Source of the DNA: Cellulomonas sp. P24
GTDB taxonomy: Bacteria; Actinomycetota; Actinomycetes; Actinomycetales; Cellulomonadaceae
Direction of reading: 5' to 3'
Assembly (NCBI RefSeq): GCF_024704385.1
Contig: NZ_JAJDFX010000002.1
Location: forward strand, 2,480,001 to 2,544,000
Length of the DNA: 64,000 bases
The position numbers and the translations under genes were made by a program. Under the pieces are notes generated by a model. It did no database searches. It was not told where the DNA came from and saw nothing but the letters and a program-made list of their open reading frames with translations. Position 1 is the stretch's first letter. Each line of letters opens with the position of its first letter. Shown here piece after piece: positions 9,126 to 16,980 of this stretch.

Positions 9126-9226
9126 CCTCCATCGGTCCTGGCGGTAGCACCCTCACCCGGGACGTGGGGTCCCAGGGGGTTGCTGCGGCGTCGTCGAGCC
9201 AGATCTCTCGGCCGCTCTGGATGGTG
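9126..9226 (-). promoter_or_regulatory. SAM-I (S-box) riboswitch for rhodanese-metZ
   Basis: Read on the minus strand, CCATCCAGAGCGGCCGAGAG, a TCTGGCTC stretch and GCCGCAGCAACC follow the S-box core order. Near the end come GGGTGCTACCGCC and GATGG, which closes helix P1 with the initial CCATC. The ribosome site GGAGG (9126-9130) overlaps the 3' strand of P1, so SAM binding would hide it and repress translation. Identification is from motif order; a covariance-model search would settle the class. Confidence 0.88.
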
Positions 9227-9232
9227 CCTCGG

Positions 9233-9262
9233 ATGCTACGGCCCCTGTGCGTGGTCCGACAA
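9233..9262 (-). promoter_or_regulatory. promoter of the rhodanese-metZ operon
   Basis: On the minus strand, TTGTCG (9257-9262) is separated by 18 bases from TAGCAT (9233-9238). Transcription would begin about 9226, exactly at the 5' side of SAM-I helix P1. Confidence 0.6.
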
Positions 9263-9315
9263 GCACGAGCGACCCACCGTCCACCATCCAAGATGCGAGA
9301 CCGGTCGTCCACCCG

Positions 9316-9344
9316 TTGACACGGGCCCGCCCGTCGCGCACGCT
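9316..9344 (+). promoter_or_regulatory. promoter of the SAM-IV-controlled gene
   Basis: Consensus -35 TTGACA at 9316-9321, 17-base spacer, weak -10 CACGCT at 9339-9344. The expected start, about 9350, coincides with the first base of the SAM-IV element. Confidence 0.5.
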
Positions 9345-9350
9345 GGACCG

Positions 9351-9477
9351 AGGTCATGAGTGCCAGCGCATGATGATGCACAGCCCCGGCTTGCTGGCCG
9401 GCAACCCTCCTCCGCGGTGGGGTGCCCCGGGTGACGACCTGGCCGTGACCGAGGTGGTCACGGCAAGCGCGGGACCT
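9351..9477 (+). promoter_or_regulatory. SAM-IV riboswitch
   Basis: The sequence follows the actinobacterial SAM-IV pattern closely: GGTCATGAGTGCCAGCG, CCCCGGCTTGCTGGCCGG, CAACCCTCC, GGTGGGGTGCCCCGGGTGA, then a GTGACCGAGGTGGTCAC hairpin and GGCAAGCGCGGGACC. AGGTC at 9351 pairs with GACCT ending at 9477 as helix P1. It precedes the cysteine-desulfurase-like gene by about 70 bases and should repress it when SAM is plentiful. Confidence 0.93.
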
Positions 9478-9546
9478 CCCCTTCGTCGGCATGCGTCGAC
9501 CCGTCGGCGTGCCGGTGGTGGTCCCTCCGGACCTCCTGGAGCTGTC

Positions 9547-10998
9547 GTGCCCTCTTCGTCTGTCGTCTCCCCCTCGCCCGTCGTACCTCACCCGTCTGCG
9601 GTGCCCGACGCGCCTTCAGTGCCCGGTACGGCTGCCGCGCCCGGTACGTCTGCGCTGCCCGATCGGCCTGCCGAGACCCTCGCGCTGCTGCCCGTGGTCG
9701 GCGGTGCGACCCGGGTCCCGCTCGTCGACGGGACGTCGCGCGTCTACGCCAACCTGGACTACGCGGCGAGCGCGCCGGCGCTCGAGGCCGTCGCCGACCG
9801 GGTGAACGAGGTCCTGCCGCTCTACGCGAGCGTCCACCGCGGCGCCGGGTACCTGTCCCAGGTGTCGACGGCTCTCTACGAGTCCGCGCGGACGACGATC
9901 GGGCGGTTCGTCGGCGCCCGCGAGGACGACGTCACGATCGTCACCCGCAACACGACCGACTCCCTCAACCTGCTGGCCGGCTGCGTCCCGGGCGACGTGC
10001 TGGTGCTCGATCTCGAGCACCACGCGAACCTGCTGCCCTGGCAGCGGAGGGGCGCCACGGTCCTCGAGGTCGCGGGTACCGTCGCGGCCACGCTCGACGC
10101 CCTGCGTGCCGCGCTCGCCGCGCACCCGTACGCCCTGGTGGCGGTGTCCGGAGCGTCGAACGTCACGGGCGAGTCCCTGCCGGTCGCGGAGGTCGTCGCG
10201 CTCGCGCACGCGGCCGGCACCCGGGTGGCCGTCGACGGTGCCCAGCTCGTCCCGCACCGGGGATTCTCGCTCGCACGCAGCGGGGCCGACTACGTCGCGT
10301 TCTCCGGGCACAAGACGTATGCACCGTTCGGTGCCGGTGCGCTGGTCGGCCGGCGCGACTGGCTCGACGCGGGCGAGCCGTACCTCGCCGGGGGTGGAGC
10401 GGTGCGCGACGTCCGTCCCGACCGGGTGGTGTGGACGACGGCGCCCGCGCGCCACGAGGCCGGGTCGCCGAACGTGATCGGCGCGATCGCGCTCGCGGCG
10501 GCCTGCGACACCCTCGCCGCTCTTCCCGACGGTGCGCTCGCGGCTCACGAGCGTGCGCTGCGGGACCGGCTGGTCGACGGGCTGCAGGCGATCGACGGGG
10601 TCGAGGTCGTGCGTCTCTGGGCCGACTCCGCGGACCCGGTCGGCGTCGTGACGTTCTCCGTCGCCGGGCACGACCCCGGGCTCGTCGCGGCCTACCTGTC
10701 CGCGGAGCACGGGATCGGGGTCCGGGACGGGCGCTTCTGCGCGCACCCGTTGCTCGCGCGGCTGGGCGTGCCGGCGGGGGCGATCCGCGCGAGCGTGGGG
10801 GTCGGCACCGAGGGGGAGTTCGTGGAGCGCCTGCTGGGCGCTGTTGCCGCGTACCTGGCCGACGGTCCGCGTGCGCGGTACGTGGTCGTCGACGGGTGCT
10901 GGCAGGTCGAGGCCGACTCCCGGCCGTTGATCCAGGTGGGCGGCCTGGCGGCGCTCGCGGCGACGGCCGCGGCCGCGTGCGGACCGGCCCTGGACTGA
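9547..10998 (+). CDS. class V PLP aminotransferase, cysteine-desulfurase-like
   Basis: 483 residues; fold type I PLP enzyme of the SufS/class V group. The PLP lysine is in AFSGHKTYAPFGAGAL, the cofactor aspartate in VAVDGAQLVPH, and a cysteine sits at the expected place in VRDGRFCAHPLL, so cysteine desulfuration is plausible. GTG 9547 is chosen because TGGAG lies six bases upstream. It gives an N-terminal Ser/Pro/Val-rich stretch of about 45 residues; GTG 9601 would remove part of it. Control by SAM-IV ties it to sulfur amino acid metabolism, for example cysteine salvage or a transsulfuration-related step. Exact substrate unknown. Confidence 0.85.
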   Translation: MPSSSVVSPSPVVPHPSAVPDAPSVPGTAAAPGTSALPDRPAETLALLPVVGGATRVPLVDGTSRVYANLDYAASAPALEAVADRVNEVLPLYASVHRGAGYLSQVSTALYESARTTIGRFVGAREDDVTIVTRNTTDSLNLLAGCVPGDVLVLDLEHHANLLPWQRRGATVLEVAGTVAATLDALRAALAAHPYALVAVSGASNVTGESLPVAEVVALAHAAGTRVAVDGAQLVPHRGFSLARSGADYVAFSGHKTYAPFGAGALVGRRDWLDAGEPYLAGGGAVRDVRPDRVVWTTAPARHEAGSPNVIGAIALAAACDTLAALPDGALAAHERALRDRLVDGLQAIDGVEVVRLWADSADPVGVVTFSVAGHDPGLVAAYLSAEHGIGVRDGRFCAHPLLARLGVPAGAIRASVGVGTEGEFVERLLGAVAAYLADGPRARYVVVDGCWQVEADSRPLIQVGGLAALAATAAAACGPALD

Positions 10999-11101
10999 GC
11001 CCGGGCGGCGGTCCAGAACCCCTGATTGCCAGGGTTTTCACAGCAACACCAGGAAACGTCCAGCCACTGGCCCGACGGGGGTCGTCGACCCGTCGCACTC
11101 C

Positions 11102-11131
11102 GTTCACCTTACAGACATCTCCGGGTTTAAT
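11102..11131 (+). promoter_or_regulatory. pstS promoter with PHO-box-like heptamer
   Basis: GTTCACC at 11102-11108 equals the conserved core of the actinobacterial PhoP (PHO) box. TTCACC at 11103-11108 also fits a -35, with a 17-base spacer to TTTAAT at 11126-11131. Overlap of activator site and -35 is usual for PhoP-activated genes. A convincing second heptamer in the adjoining 11-base unit is not visible. Confidence 0.55.
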
Positions 11132-11211
11132 GGGCTCCCTAGCGTGCAGATCGTTGGGTCGTCCCGCGCCATCCGGCCGGGCCCACATCGATGACGAAGG
11201 GACGTGACCAC

Positions 11212-12339
11212 GTGAGGCGTACTCGCCTTCTTGGGACAGCGGCCGCGATCACGCTCGGTGCCATGTCGCTCGCTGCGTGCGGCACGAACAACAACTCGAC
11301 CGGGAGCGCCTCGCCGCTCTCCGCGTCGACCGCAGGCTCGTCGACCCCCGCGAGCAGCATCGCGTGCGCCCAGGGCTCGCTCACCGCCTCGGGTTCGACG
11401 GCACAGTCGAACGCGATGTCGCAGTGGACGAAGACCTACCAGACCGACTGCTCGGGCTCCACGATCAACTACCAGGGTGGCGGCTCGGGCAAGGGCGTCA
11501 CCGACTTCACGTCGGGCACCACCGACTTCGCCGGCTCCGACTTCGCGCTCACCGCGGCGCAGAAGCCCGCGGCCGACGCGCGCTGCGGCACCGGCAACCA
11601 GGCGATCGACCTCCCGATGGTGCCGGGCCCGATCGCGGTGGGCTACAACCTGCCCGGCGTGACCTCGCTCAACCTCTCGGCGACGACGATCGCGAAGATC
11701 TTCTCGGGTGCGATCACGAACTGGGACGACCCGGCGATCAAGGCGGACAACCCCGGCGCGACGCTCCCGTCGCTCGGGATCCAGACCTTCCACCGGTCCG
11801 ACGGCTCGGGCACCACGTTCAACTTCACGAACTACCTGCAGAACGACGCGGGCAGCGCGTGGACCTTCGGCCACGACAAGACCTGGAGCGCCCCGGGCGG
11901 CCAGGGCTCCAAGGGGACCGCGGGCATCGCGCAGGGCGTCAAGACGACCCCCGGCGGGATCGGCTACATGGAGCTGTCGTTCGCGACGCAGAACAGCATC
12001 CCCTACGCCAAGGTCGGCAACGCCCAGGGCAAGTTCGTCGAGCTCACCACGGCGAACGTCGTGAACTTCCTCTCGAAGGCGAAGATCACCGGAACCGGCG
12101 GTGACCTCGCGCTGACGTTCGACTACGCGAACCCCGACACCAGCGCCTACCCGGCCGTCCTGGTCACCTACGAGATCGTCTGCGCGACCGGCAACAAGAG
12201 CGCGACCCTCCCGGTGCTCAAGTCCTTCCTCGGCTACCTGGCGCACTCGGGCCAGGACATCTTGGAGAAGAACGGGTACGTCAAGCTGCCCGAGAACATC
12301 GCCACGAAGGTGCAGGCGGCCGTCACCGCGATGGCCTGA
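11212..12339 (+). CDS. pstS: phosphate ABC transporter substrate-binding lipoprotein PstS
   Basis: PstS, about 375 residues, captures phosphate outside the membrane. Signal sequence GTAAAITLGAMSLAAC ends in a lipobox cysteine and is followed by a Ser/Thr linker. Phosphate-site motifs include LTASGSTAQSNAM, GGSGKGVTDFTSGTTDFAGS and FHRSDGSGTTFNF. GTG 11212 is preferred to ATG 11191 because GAAGGGA lies upstream of it and nothing like a ribosome site precedes the ATG. A hairpin separates it from pstC, as expected when the binding protein is made in excess. Confidence 0.96.
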   Translation: MRRTRLLGTAAAITLGAMSLAACGTNNNSTGSASPLSASTAGSSTPASSIACAQGSLTASGSTAQSNAMSQWTKTYQTDCSGSTINYQGGGSGKGVTDFTSGTTDFAGSDFALTAAQKPAADARCGTGNQAIDLPMVPGPIAVGYNLPGVTSLNLSATTIAKIFSGAITNWDDPAIKADNPGATLPSLGIQTFHRSDGSGTTFNFTNYLQNDAGSAWTFGHDKTWSAPGGQGSKGTAGIAQGVKTTPGGIGYMELSFATQNSIPYAKVGNAQGKFVELTTANVVNFLSKAKITGTGGDLALTFDYANPDTSAYPAVLVTYEIVCATGNKSATLPVLKSFLGYLAHSGQDILEKNGYVKLPENIATKVQAAVTAMA

Positions 12340-12362
12340 TCGCACCACCTCGTGACACCGAT

Positions 12363-12396
12363 GGTGCCTGACCCGCCCCCGGGTGGGTCAGGCACC
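12363..12396 (+). terminator. pstS-pstC intercistronic hairpin
   Basis: Perfect 12-bp stem GGTGCCTGACCC / GGGTCAGGCACC with a 10-base loop. There is no T-tract. It probably acts as a partial terminator or 3' stabiliser that favours pstS mRNA over pstCA. Confidence 0.75.
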
Positions 12397-12427
12397 GTCG
12401 GTACGTCACCGTCCTGACAGGAGGAGC

Positions 12428-13447
12428 ATGGGAGCCCCGAGCAGCGCCGGCGGTTCGACCCTGGCCGAGCCTCGGCCCCGTGATGCGGAGAACGCGCGCG
12501 CCCCGCGCCGTCGGTCCCGCCCGGTCGAGCACCTGGCCGACCGGGTCTTCCGACGGCTGACGATCGGCTCGGCAGGCTTCCTGCTCACCCTCCTGGTCGC
12601 GATCGCGCTGTTCCTCCTCGAGCGTGCGCTTCCGGCGATCAACCAGGACAGCACCAACTTCTTCACCACGCGGACGTGGAACCCCGACGACCAGCCGCCG
12701 GTGTTCGGGATCGCCGCCCTCACCTACGGCACGCTCGTGACGTCGGCCCTCGCGGTCGCGATGGCGTTCCCCGTGGCCGTCGGCGTGGCCCTCGCCGTCA
12801 CGCACTACGTACCTCGCCGCGTCGCCCAGCTGATCGGCTACCTGGTCGACCTGCTCGCCGCGATCCCCAGCGTGGTCTTCGGCCTGTGGGGTCTGATCTT
12901 CCTGGTGCCGGCGATGATCCCGCTGAGCGCGTGGCTCGCCCGCTACTTCGGCTGGATCCCGATCTTCGCGTCGAAGGGCATCTTCGGGAAGTCGATCTTC
13001 ACCGCCTCGGTGGTCCTCGCGATCATGATCCTGCCGATCATCGCCGCGATCTCGCGCGAGGTCCTCGGCCAGGCGCCGCTCGCGCACCAGGAGGCGGCGT
13101 ACGCGCTCGGCGCCACGAAGTGGGAGATGATCCGCACCGCGGTGCTGCCGTACGGCCGGTCCGGGCTCATCAGCGCGACCGTGCTCGGCTTCGGCCGGGC
13201 GATGGGCGAGACCATCGCGGTCGCCCTCGTGCTCTCCGCCAACTACGAGATCAACATCCACCTGCTCGCACCGGGCGGCAACACCATCGCGGCGAACATC
13301 GCCAACACGTACGGCGAGGCCGCAGCGGTCGGACGCGGCGCGCTCATCGCCTCCGGGCTGGTGCTGTTCGTCATCACGCTGATCGTCAACTTCGTGGCAC
13401 GCGCGATCGTCGCTCGCAGCAAGGACTTCCGGGAGACCGGCTCATGA
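12428..13447 (+). CDS. pstC: phosphate ABC transporter permease PstC
   Basis: 339-residue inner-membrane permease with six predicted helices. The EAA-type cytoplasmic loop reads EAAYALGATKWEMIRTAVLP. ATG 12428 follows AGGAGG directly; the open frame extends upstream without a ribosome site. The TM2-TM3 region SVVFGLWGLIFLVPAM is typical of PstC. Its stop overlaps the pstA start by ATGA. Confidence 0.96.
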   Translation: MGAPSSAGGSTLAEPRPRDAENARAPRRRSRPVEHLADRVFRRLTIGSAGFLLTLLVAIALFLLERALPAINQDSTNFFTTRTWNPDDQPPVFGIAALTYGTLVTSALAVAMAFPVAVGVALAVTHYVPRRVAQLIGYLVDLLAAIPSVVFGLWGLIFLVPAMIPLSAWLARYFGWIPIFASKGIFGKSIFTASVVLAIMILPIIAAISREVLGQAPLAHQEAAYALGATKWEMIRTAVLPYGRSGLISATVLGFGRAMGETIAVALVLSANYEINIHLLAPGGNTIAANIANTYGEAAAVGRGALIASGLVLFVITLIVNFVARAIVARSKDFRETGS

Positions 13448-14514
13448 CCACCGCACCGACCGCCCCCGCCCCCGCGCCCGCCGACGTCCTCGTCTCCGTC
13501 TCCGGGGGGAACGCTCTGCCGTGCTGGACGGCCGCCGCCGTCGCCGGTGCCACCCTCGTCGTGAGCGGTGTGCTGTTCGCGCTGACCCCGCTGCAGGGTG
13601 TCGCGGACTTCGTGGTGTTCAGCACGCTCCTGTTCGTCGTCGCGTTCATCACGACGTCCGTGGTCGTCGAGGGCGGGCGGCGTGCCCGGGACCGCCTCGC
13701 GCTGACCCTGACGAGCGCAGCGCTCGTCATGGCGGTCGTGCCGCTCGTCGCGGTCCTCGGCTTCACCCTCAGCCGCGGGCTCGCACGGTTCGACGGGACG
13801 TTCTTCACGCACTCGATGTTCAGCGTCGCGGACAGCGACCCCGGCGGCGGCATCTACCACGCGATCGTCGGCACCATCGAGCAGGTCGGGATCGCGACGG
13901 TGATCTCGGTGCCGTTGGGCCTGATGGTGTCGATCTACCTCGTCGAGTACGCGCGCGGTCGGTTCGGCCGCGTCGTCAGCACGTTCGTCGACGTCATGAC
14001 GGGCCTGCCGTCGATCGTCGCCGGCCTGTTCGTCCTCGCGCTGTGGGTGCTGATCCTCCACCAGGGGTACAGCGGCTTCGCCGGGTCGCTGGCGCTCGTG
14101 ATCCTCATGATCCCGGTGGTCGTGCGCACCACCGAGGAGATGCTGCGCCTGGTCCCGGACTCGTTGCGCGAGGCCAGCTACGCGCTGGGGATCCCCCGCT
14201 GGCAGACCATCCGGTCGATCGTCCTCCCCACCGCGATGCCCGGCATCACGACGGGCATCATGCTGGCCGTCGCGCGCGTCTCGGGCGAGACCGCACCGCT
14301 GCTGCTGACCGTGTTCGGCAGCACCGCGATCAACGTCAACCCGTTCAGCGGTCCGCAGGAGGCGCTCCCGCTCTTCGTCTTCAGCGAGGCCGGTCTGCCG
14401 AACGACACGGCTCTGGCGCGTGCATGGGCGGGTGCCCTCACGCTCATCCTGCTCGTCGTCCTGCTGAACGTGGTCGCCCGGCTCCTGGTCCGACGCTCCG
14501 TCCTGCAGCGCTGA
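13444..14514 (+). CDS. pstA: phosphate ABC transporter permease PstA
   Basis: 356-residue permease partner of PstC. The EAA loop is EASYALGIPRWQTIRSIVLP. Family hallmarks GLPSIVAGLFVLALW and ARVSGETAPLLLT are present. The N-terminus is extended relative to E. coli PstA, with extra helices before the core, as in other actinobacteria. The expected next gene, pstB (ATPase), is absent; a protein of another family follows directly with a one-base overlap. Confidence 0.96.
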   Translation: MTTAPTAPAPAPADVLVSVSGGNALPCWTAAAVAGATLVVSGVLFALTPLQGVADFVVFSTLLFVVAFITTSVVVEGGRRARDRLALTLTSAALVMAVVPLVAVLGFTLSRGLARFDGTFFTHSMFSVADSDPGGGIYHAIVGTIEQVGIATVISVPLGLMVSIYLVEYARGRFGRVVSTFVDVMTGLPSIVAGLFVLALWVLILHQGYSGFAGSLALVILMIPVVVRTTEEMLRLVPDSLREASYALGIPRWQTIRSIVLPTAMPGITTGIMLAVARVSGETAPLLLTVFGSTAINVNPFSGPQEALPLFVFSEAGLPNDTALARAWAGALTLILLVVLLNVVARLLVRRSVLQR

Positions 14515-15521
14515 TGCCACGCGGGACGCGGCCGATGAGGGCCGGCTTCGGACCGCTGCTGCAGGTCCTCGACGACGCCGCCGTGCAGCACGTCGTGGTC
14601 GGGCCGGTCGCGAGGTATGCGCAGGCCGAGCCGGGTGCCCCGACGGTCCGCCCGCCCGAGTCGCTCGACATCGCGCCGTCCTTCGACGAGGTCAACCTGG
14701 CGCGGCTCGCCCGGGTGCTGGACGCCTTCGGCGCGACGTTGCGGATCACCGGGACGGCAGGCGGCATGCGGGTCCCGCTCAGCCCGGCGCTGTTCGTCGA
14801 CCTGCCCGTGCTGCCCCTGTCCACCCGGCTCGGCGACGTGACGGTGCTGCGCCACCCTCTCGACCGACCTGAGGCGTACGCCGAGCTCGTCGACTCGGCG
14901 ATCGCCGCATGGATCGACGGCGTCAGGGTCCTCGTGGTCGGCCCGGTGGTCGGGCCCGACGAGCTGTCCGAGCGGCGTCCTGCACCTGGCGGCGGCGCCG
15001 ACGGGGACGACGCGGGGTCGGCGGGCGGCGATCCTGCGGGGGCTGCGGGCGTCGTCGGGACGACAGGTCTCGCGGGGACGACAGATCTCGCAGGGACCAC
15101 GGGTCTCGCCGGGACCGCGGGTCTGGCGGGTCTGGCGGGTGCGGCTGGTCTCGCGGGGATCGCCGGCCGCACGGGCGACGTGCCTCGGGTGCCGGCGACG
15201 CCGGAGTCGGAGGAGGAGCTCGCCCAGGCGATCCTCGAGGCGGTCGACCGACTGACGCACCCGGTGTCGGTCCGCGAGCTCGTCCTGGCCATGAGCGGGT
15301 CGCGCCGGCTGCCGTACAAGCAGGTCAAGAACGCCGCGGAGATGCTGACCGCGCGCGGGGAGCTGCTGCGGGAGAAGGACGGCTCCGCCTACCGCTACCG
15401 GTCGCCGATCGATCCCGGTGACCGCATCGCCCGCCAGATCGCGGCGCTGCTGCGCACCGCACCGGACTGCGACGCCACGCTCCAGCGGGCACGCGGCTAC
15501 ATCGCCTCGTCGGCGAGCTGA
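14514..15521 (+). CDS. nucleotidyltransferase-like/winged-helix protein with hexapeptide repeat
   Basis: 335 residues, coupled to pstA by TGATG. I do not recognise a named family. The N-terminal part (VVVGPVARYAQAEPG, then PPESLDIAPSFDEVNLARLA) looks like a degenerate MNT-type nucleotidyltransferase core. The middle (about residues 165-217) is Gly/Ala-rich with a GTTGLA-like hexapeptide repeated. The C-terminus (ELAQAILEAVDRLTHPVSVR, then KQVKNAAEMLTARGELLREK) looks like a winged helix. ATG 14535 is an alternative start. It could be a regulator or a fusion of unknown role; position alone does not prove a phosphate function. Confidence 0.65.
   Translation: MPRGTRPMRAGFGPLLQVLDDAAVQHVVVGPVARYAQAEPGAPTVRPPESLDIAPSFDEVNLARLARVLDAFGATLRITGTAGGMRVPLSPALFVDLPVLPLSTRLGDVTVLRHPLDRPEAYAELVDSAIAAWIDGVRVLVVGPVVGPDELSERRPAPGGGADGDDAGSAGGDPAGAAGVVGTTGLAGTTDLAGTTGLAGTAGLAGLAGAAGLAGIAGRTGDVPRVPATPESEEELAQAILEAVDRLTHPVSVRELVLAMSGSRRLPYKQVKNAAEMLTARGELLREKDGSAYRYRSPIDPGDRIARQIAALLRTAPDCDATLQRARGYIASSAS
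15057..15163 (+). repeat. 18-bp in-frame tandem repeat
   Basis: Units of 18 bp beginning at 15057, 15075, 15093 and 15111 (type GGGACGACAGGTCTCGCG), then shortened 9-bp and diverged units. They encode GTTGLA-like hexapeptides inside the preceding gene's linker. Copy number is likely variable between strains. Confidence 0.88.
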
Positions 15522-15538
15522 GGCGCCGACGGAGCCGC

Positions 15539-16147
15539 TCAGGCGACGGTGATCCGCAGGTGGGCTGCCAGCGCCCCGGCGAGGTCGAGGAGCTGCTCCG
15601 GACTGATGGTGGCGCCGGCGAGCCCCGCGAGCCCGTCGAGCCGCGACAGGTCGGCTCTCCGGAGATCGACGTCGGTCAGCTCGGCGCGCGTCAGGTCGAG
15701 CCGGCCGATGCGGCAGTCGTCGATGACGAGGCGTGTCACGCGCGCACCGATGAGGTCGAGATCGCCGATCACGCATCCGTCGAGCCGGACGTCCGTGAGG
15801 TGCGCCTCGCGGAGGTTGAGGTAGTCGATCTTGCCGCCGTGCACCGTCACCCGGGTGAGCGCGCCACCGTAGGCCTGGACCGCCCCGAGTCGGCAGTCGA
15901 CGATCTCGACGTCGCGCCACGTCGCGTCGACGAGGTCGAGCGTGCCGGCGTGGACCTCGCGCAACGTCGTGTCGAGGAGCTGGGCGTGGTCGAGGTCGGT
16001 CGCGTCGAGGGTGCAGCCGTGCAGCACGCAGTCGATGAACCGCGCGTGATCGGCGTGCTGGCCCGACAGGTCGAGACCGTCGAACGCCAGGGCCTCGTAG
16101 TCGCCGTCGGGTTCGAGAGCACCGGTGAATGCGTCGAGATCGATCAC
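15539..16147 (-). CDS. pentapeptide-repeat protein
   Basis: About 202 residues. From residue 30 onward nearly every fifth residue is Leu/Val/Ile in an A(D/N)LXX-like spacing (for example LDLSGQHADHARFIDC, LREAHLTDVRLDGC, LDLTRAELTDVDLRRADLS), giving a right-handed quadrilateral beta-helix. Such proteins include DNA mimics that protect gyrase, but many have unknown roles. GTG 16147 is chosen because GGAGGG lies seven bases upstream; the open frame continues to 16189. It stands convergent to the gene ending at 15521. Confidence 0.85.
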   Translation of the reverse strand: MIDLDAFTGALEPDGDYEALAFDGLDLSGQHADHARFIDCVLHGCTLDATDLDHAQLLDTTLREVHAGTLDLVDATWRDVEIVDCRLGAVQAYGGALTRVTVHGGKIDYLNLREAHLTDVRLDGCVIGDLDLIGARVTRLVIDDCRIGRLDLTRAELTDVDLRRADLSRLDGLAGLAGATISPEQLLDLAGALAAHLRITVA

Positions 16148-16228
16148 GACGTCACCCTCCCACCGACCGCCCACCCGGCGCCCCTGCACGGACAGTCGAG
16201 CGCTCTCACGCCCACCCGGTCGGGGTGC

Positions 16229-16888
16229 TCAGAGACCGAAGCCGGCGAAGCGCAGCCCGACTGCCACGGCCCAGGACAGCGCCGAGAGCACGATGCCCCA
16301 GATCGCCAGCGACCGCCCGACCGCCGGGTAGCCCTGAGCCGCCAGCTTGCGCGAACGGGTCAGTCCGGTGATCGACACCACGACGGCGATGAGCGAACCG
16401 AACCAGTACCCGAACAGCACCCCGATGCTGACGAACACGACGCCGAGGACGAAACCGATCGTGGCCCGGGTGTTCTTCGGTGCCGCGACTCCGGGGAGGT
16501 ACGAGTACGGGAACGCGGCCCCTGACACCGTGCCGTTGGCCTCGTAGCCGACCACGCCGCCGTAGGCCGGCGACGTGCCGTGCCCACCTGATGCTGCGGT
16601 CGGAAGGTAGCCGCCGGGGCTGCGCTGCTGCGCCGTGCTCGCGGTGGCCCCGAGCTCGGCATACGGGTCCTGTCCCAGCGGGTTCGTCGGGCCCGGTGTC
16701 CAGGCGCCGCCTGCTGAGACGGTCGCTTGCGCCGACGCCGGCGCCGGCGAGAGCGGGGCGTCCGTCGGCATCACGTGCGACGTCCACTGGGCGCCGTCCC
16801 ACCACCGCTGGCCGCCGCCGGACGGATCTGCGTACCAGCCGGCGGGCGGCATGCCTGTGATGGCGTTCTGGCCTGGTGCGATCGACAT
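16229..16888 (-). CDS. DUF2510/DUF4190-type membrane protein
   Basis: 219 residues. The N-terminal DUF2510 motif is PPAGWYADPSGGGQRWWDG followed by QWTSH. A Pro/Ala-rich linker of about 80 residues follows, then two C-terminal membrane helices (ATIGFVLGVVFVSIGVLFGY and LAIWGIVLSALSWAVAVGL) as in DUF4190. The start ATG 16888 has GAGGGGG upstream. Such proteins are common in actinobacterial envelopes; the function is not known. Confidence 0.85.
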   Translation of the reverse strand: MSIAPGQNAITGMPPAGWYADPSGGGQRWWDGAQWTSHVMPTDAPLSPAPASAQATVSAGGAWTPGPTNPLGQDPYAELGATASTAQQRSPGGYLPTAASGGHGTSPAYGGVVGYEANGTVSGAAFPYSYLPGVAAPKNTRATIGFVLGVVFVSIGVLFGYWFGSLIAVVVSITGLTRSRKLAAQGYPAVGRSLAIWGIVLSALSWAVAVGLRFAGFGL

Positions 16889-16980
16889 CGGTACCCCCTC
16901 GCGCGCTGCGGCACGACGGTGTCGGGCCCGAGGTGGTGATCGACGCCGCCGATCAGCGGGTTGAGCCGTAATCGGGTGAA

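Noticed and set aside
11021-11060. Possible att-like or terminator motif in CCCTGATTGCCAGGG downstream of the aminotransferase gene
   Set aside because: The inverted repeat is short and imperfectly placed, and nothing mobile lies nearby. It could be a weak terminator but is not well enough supported to list.
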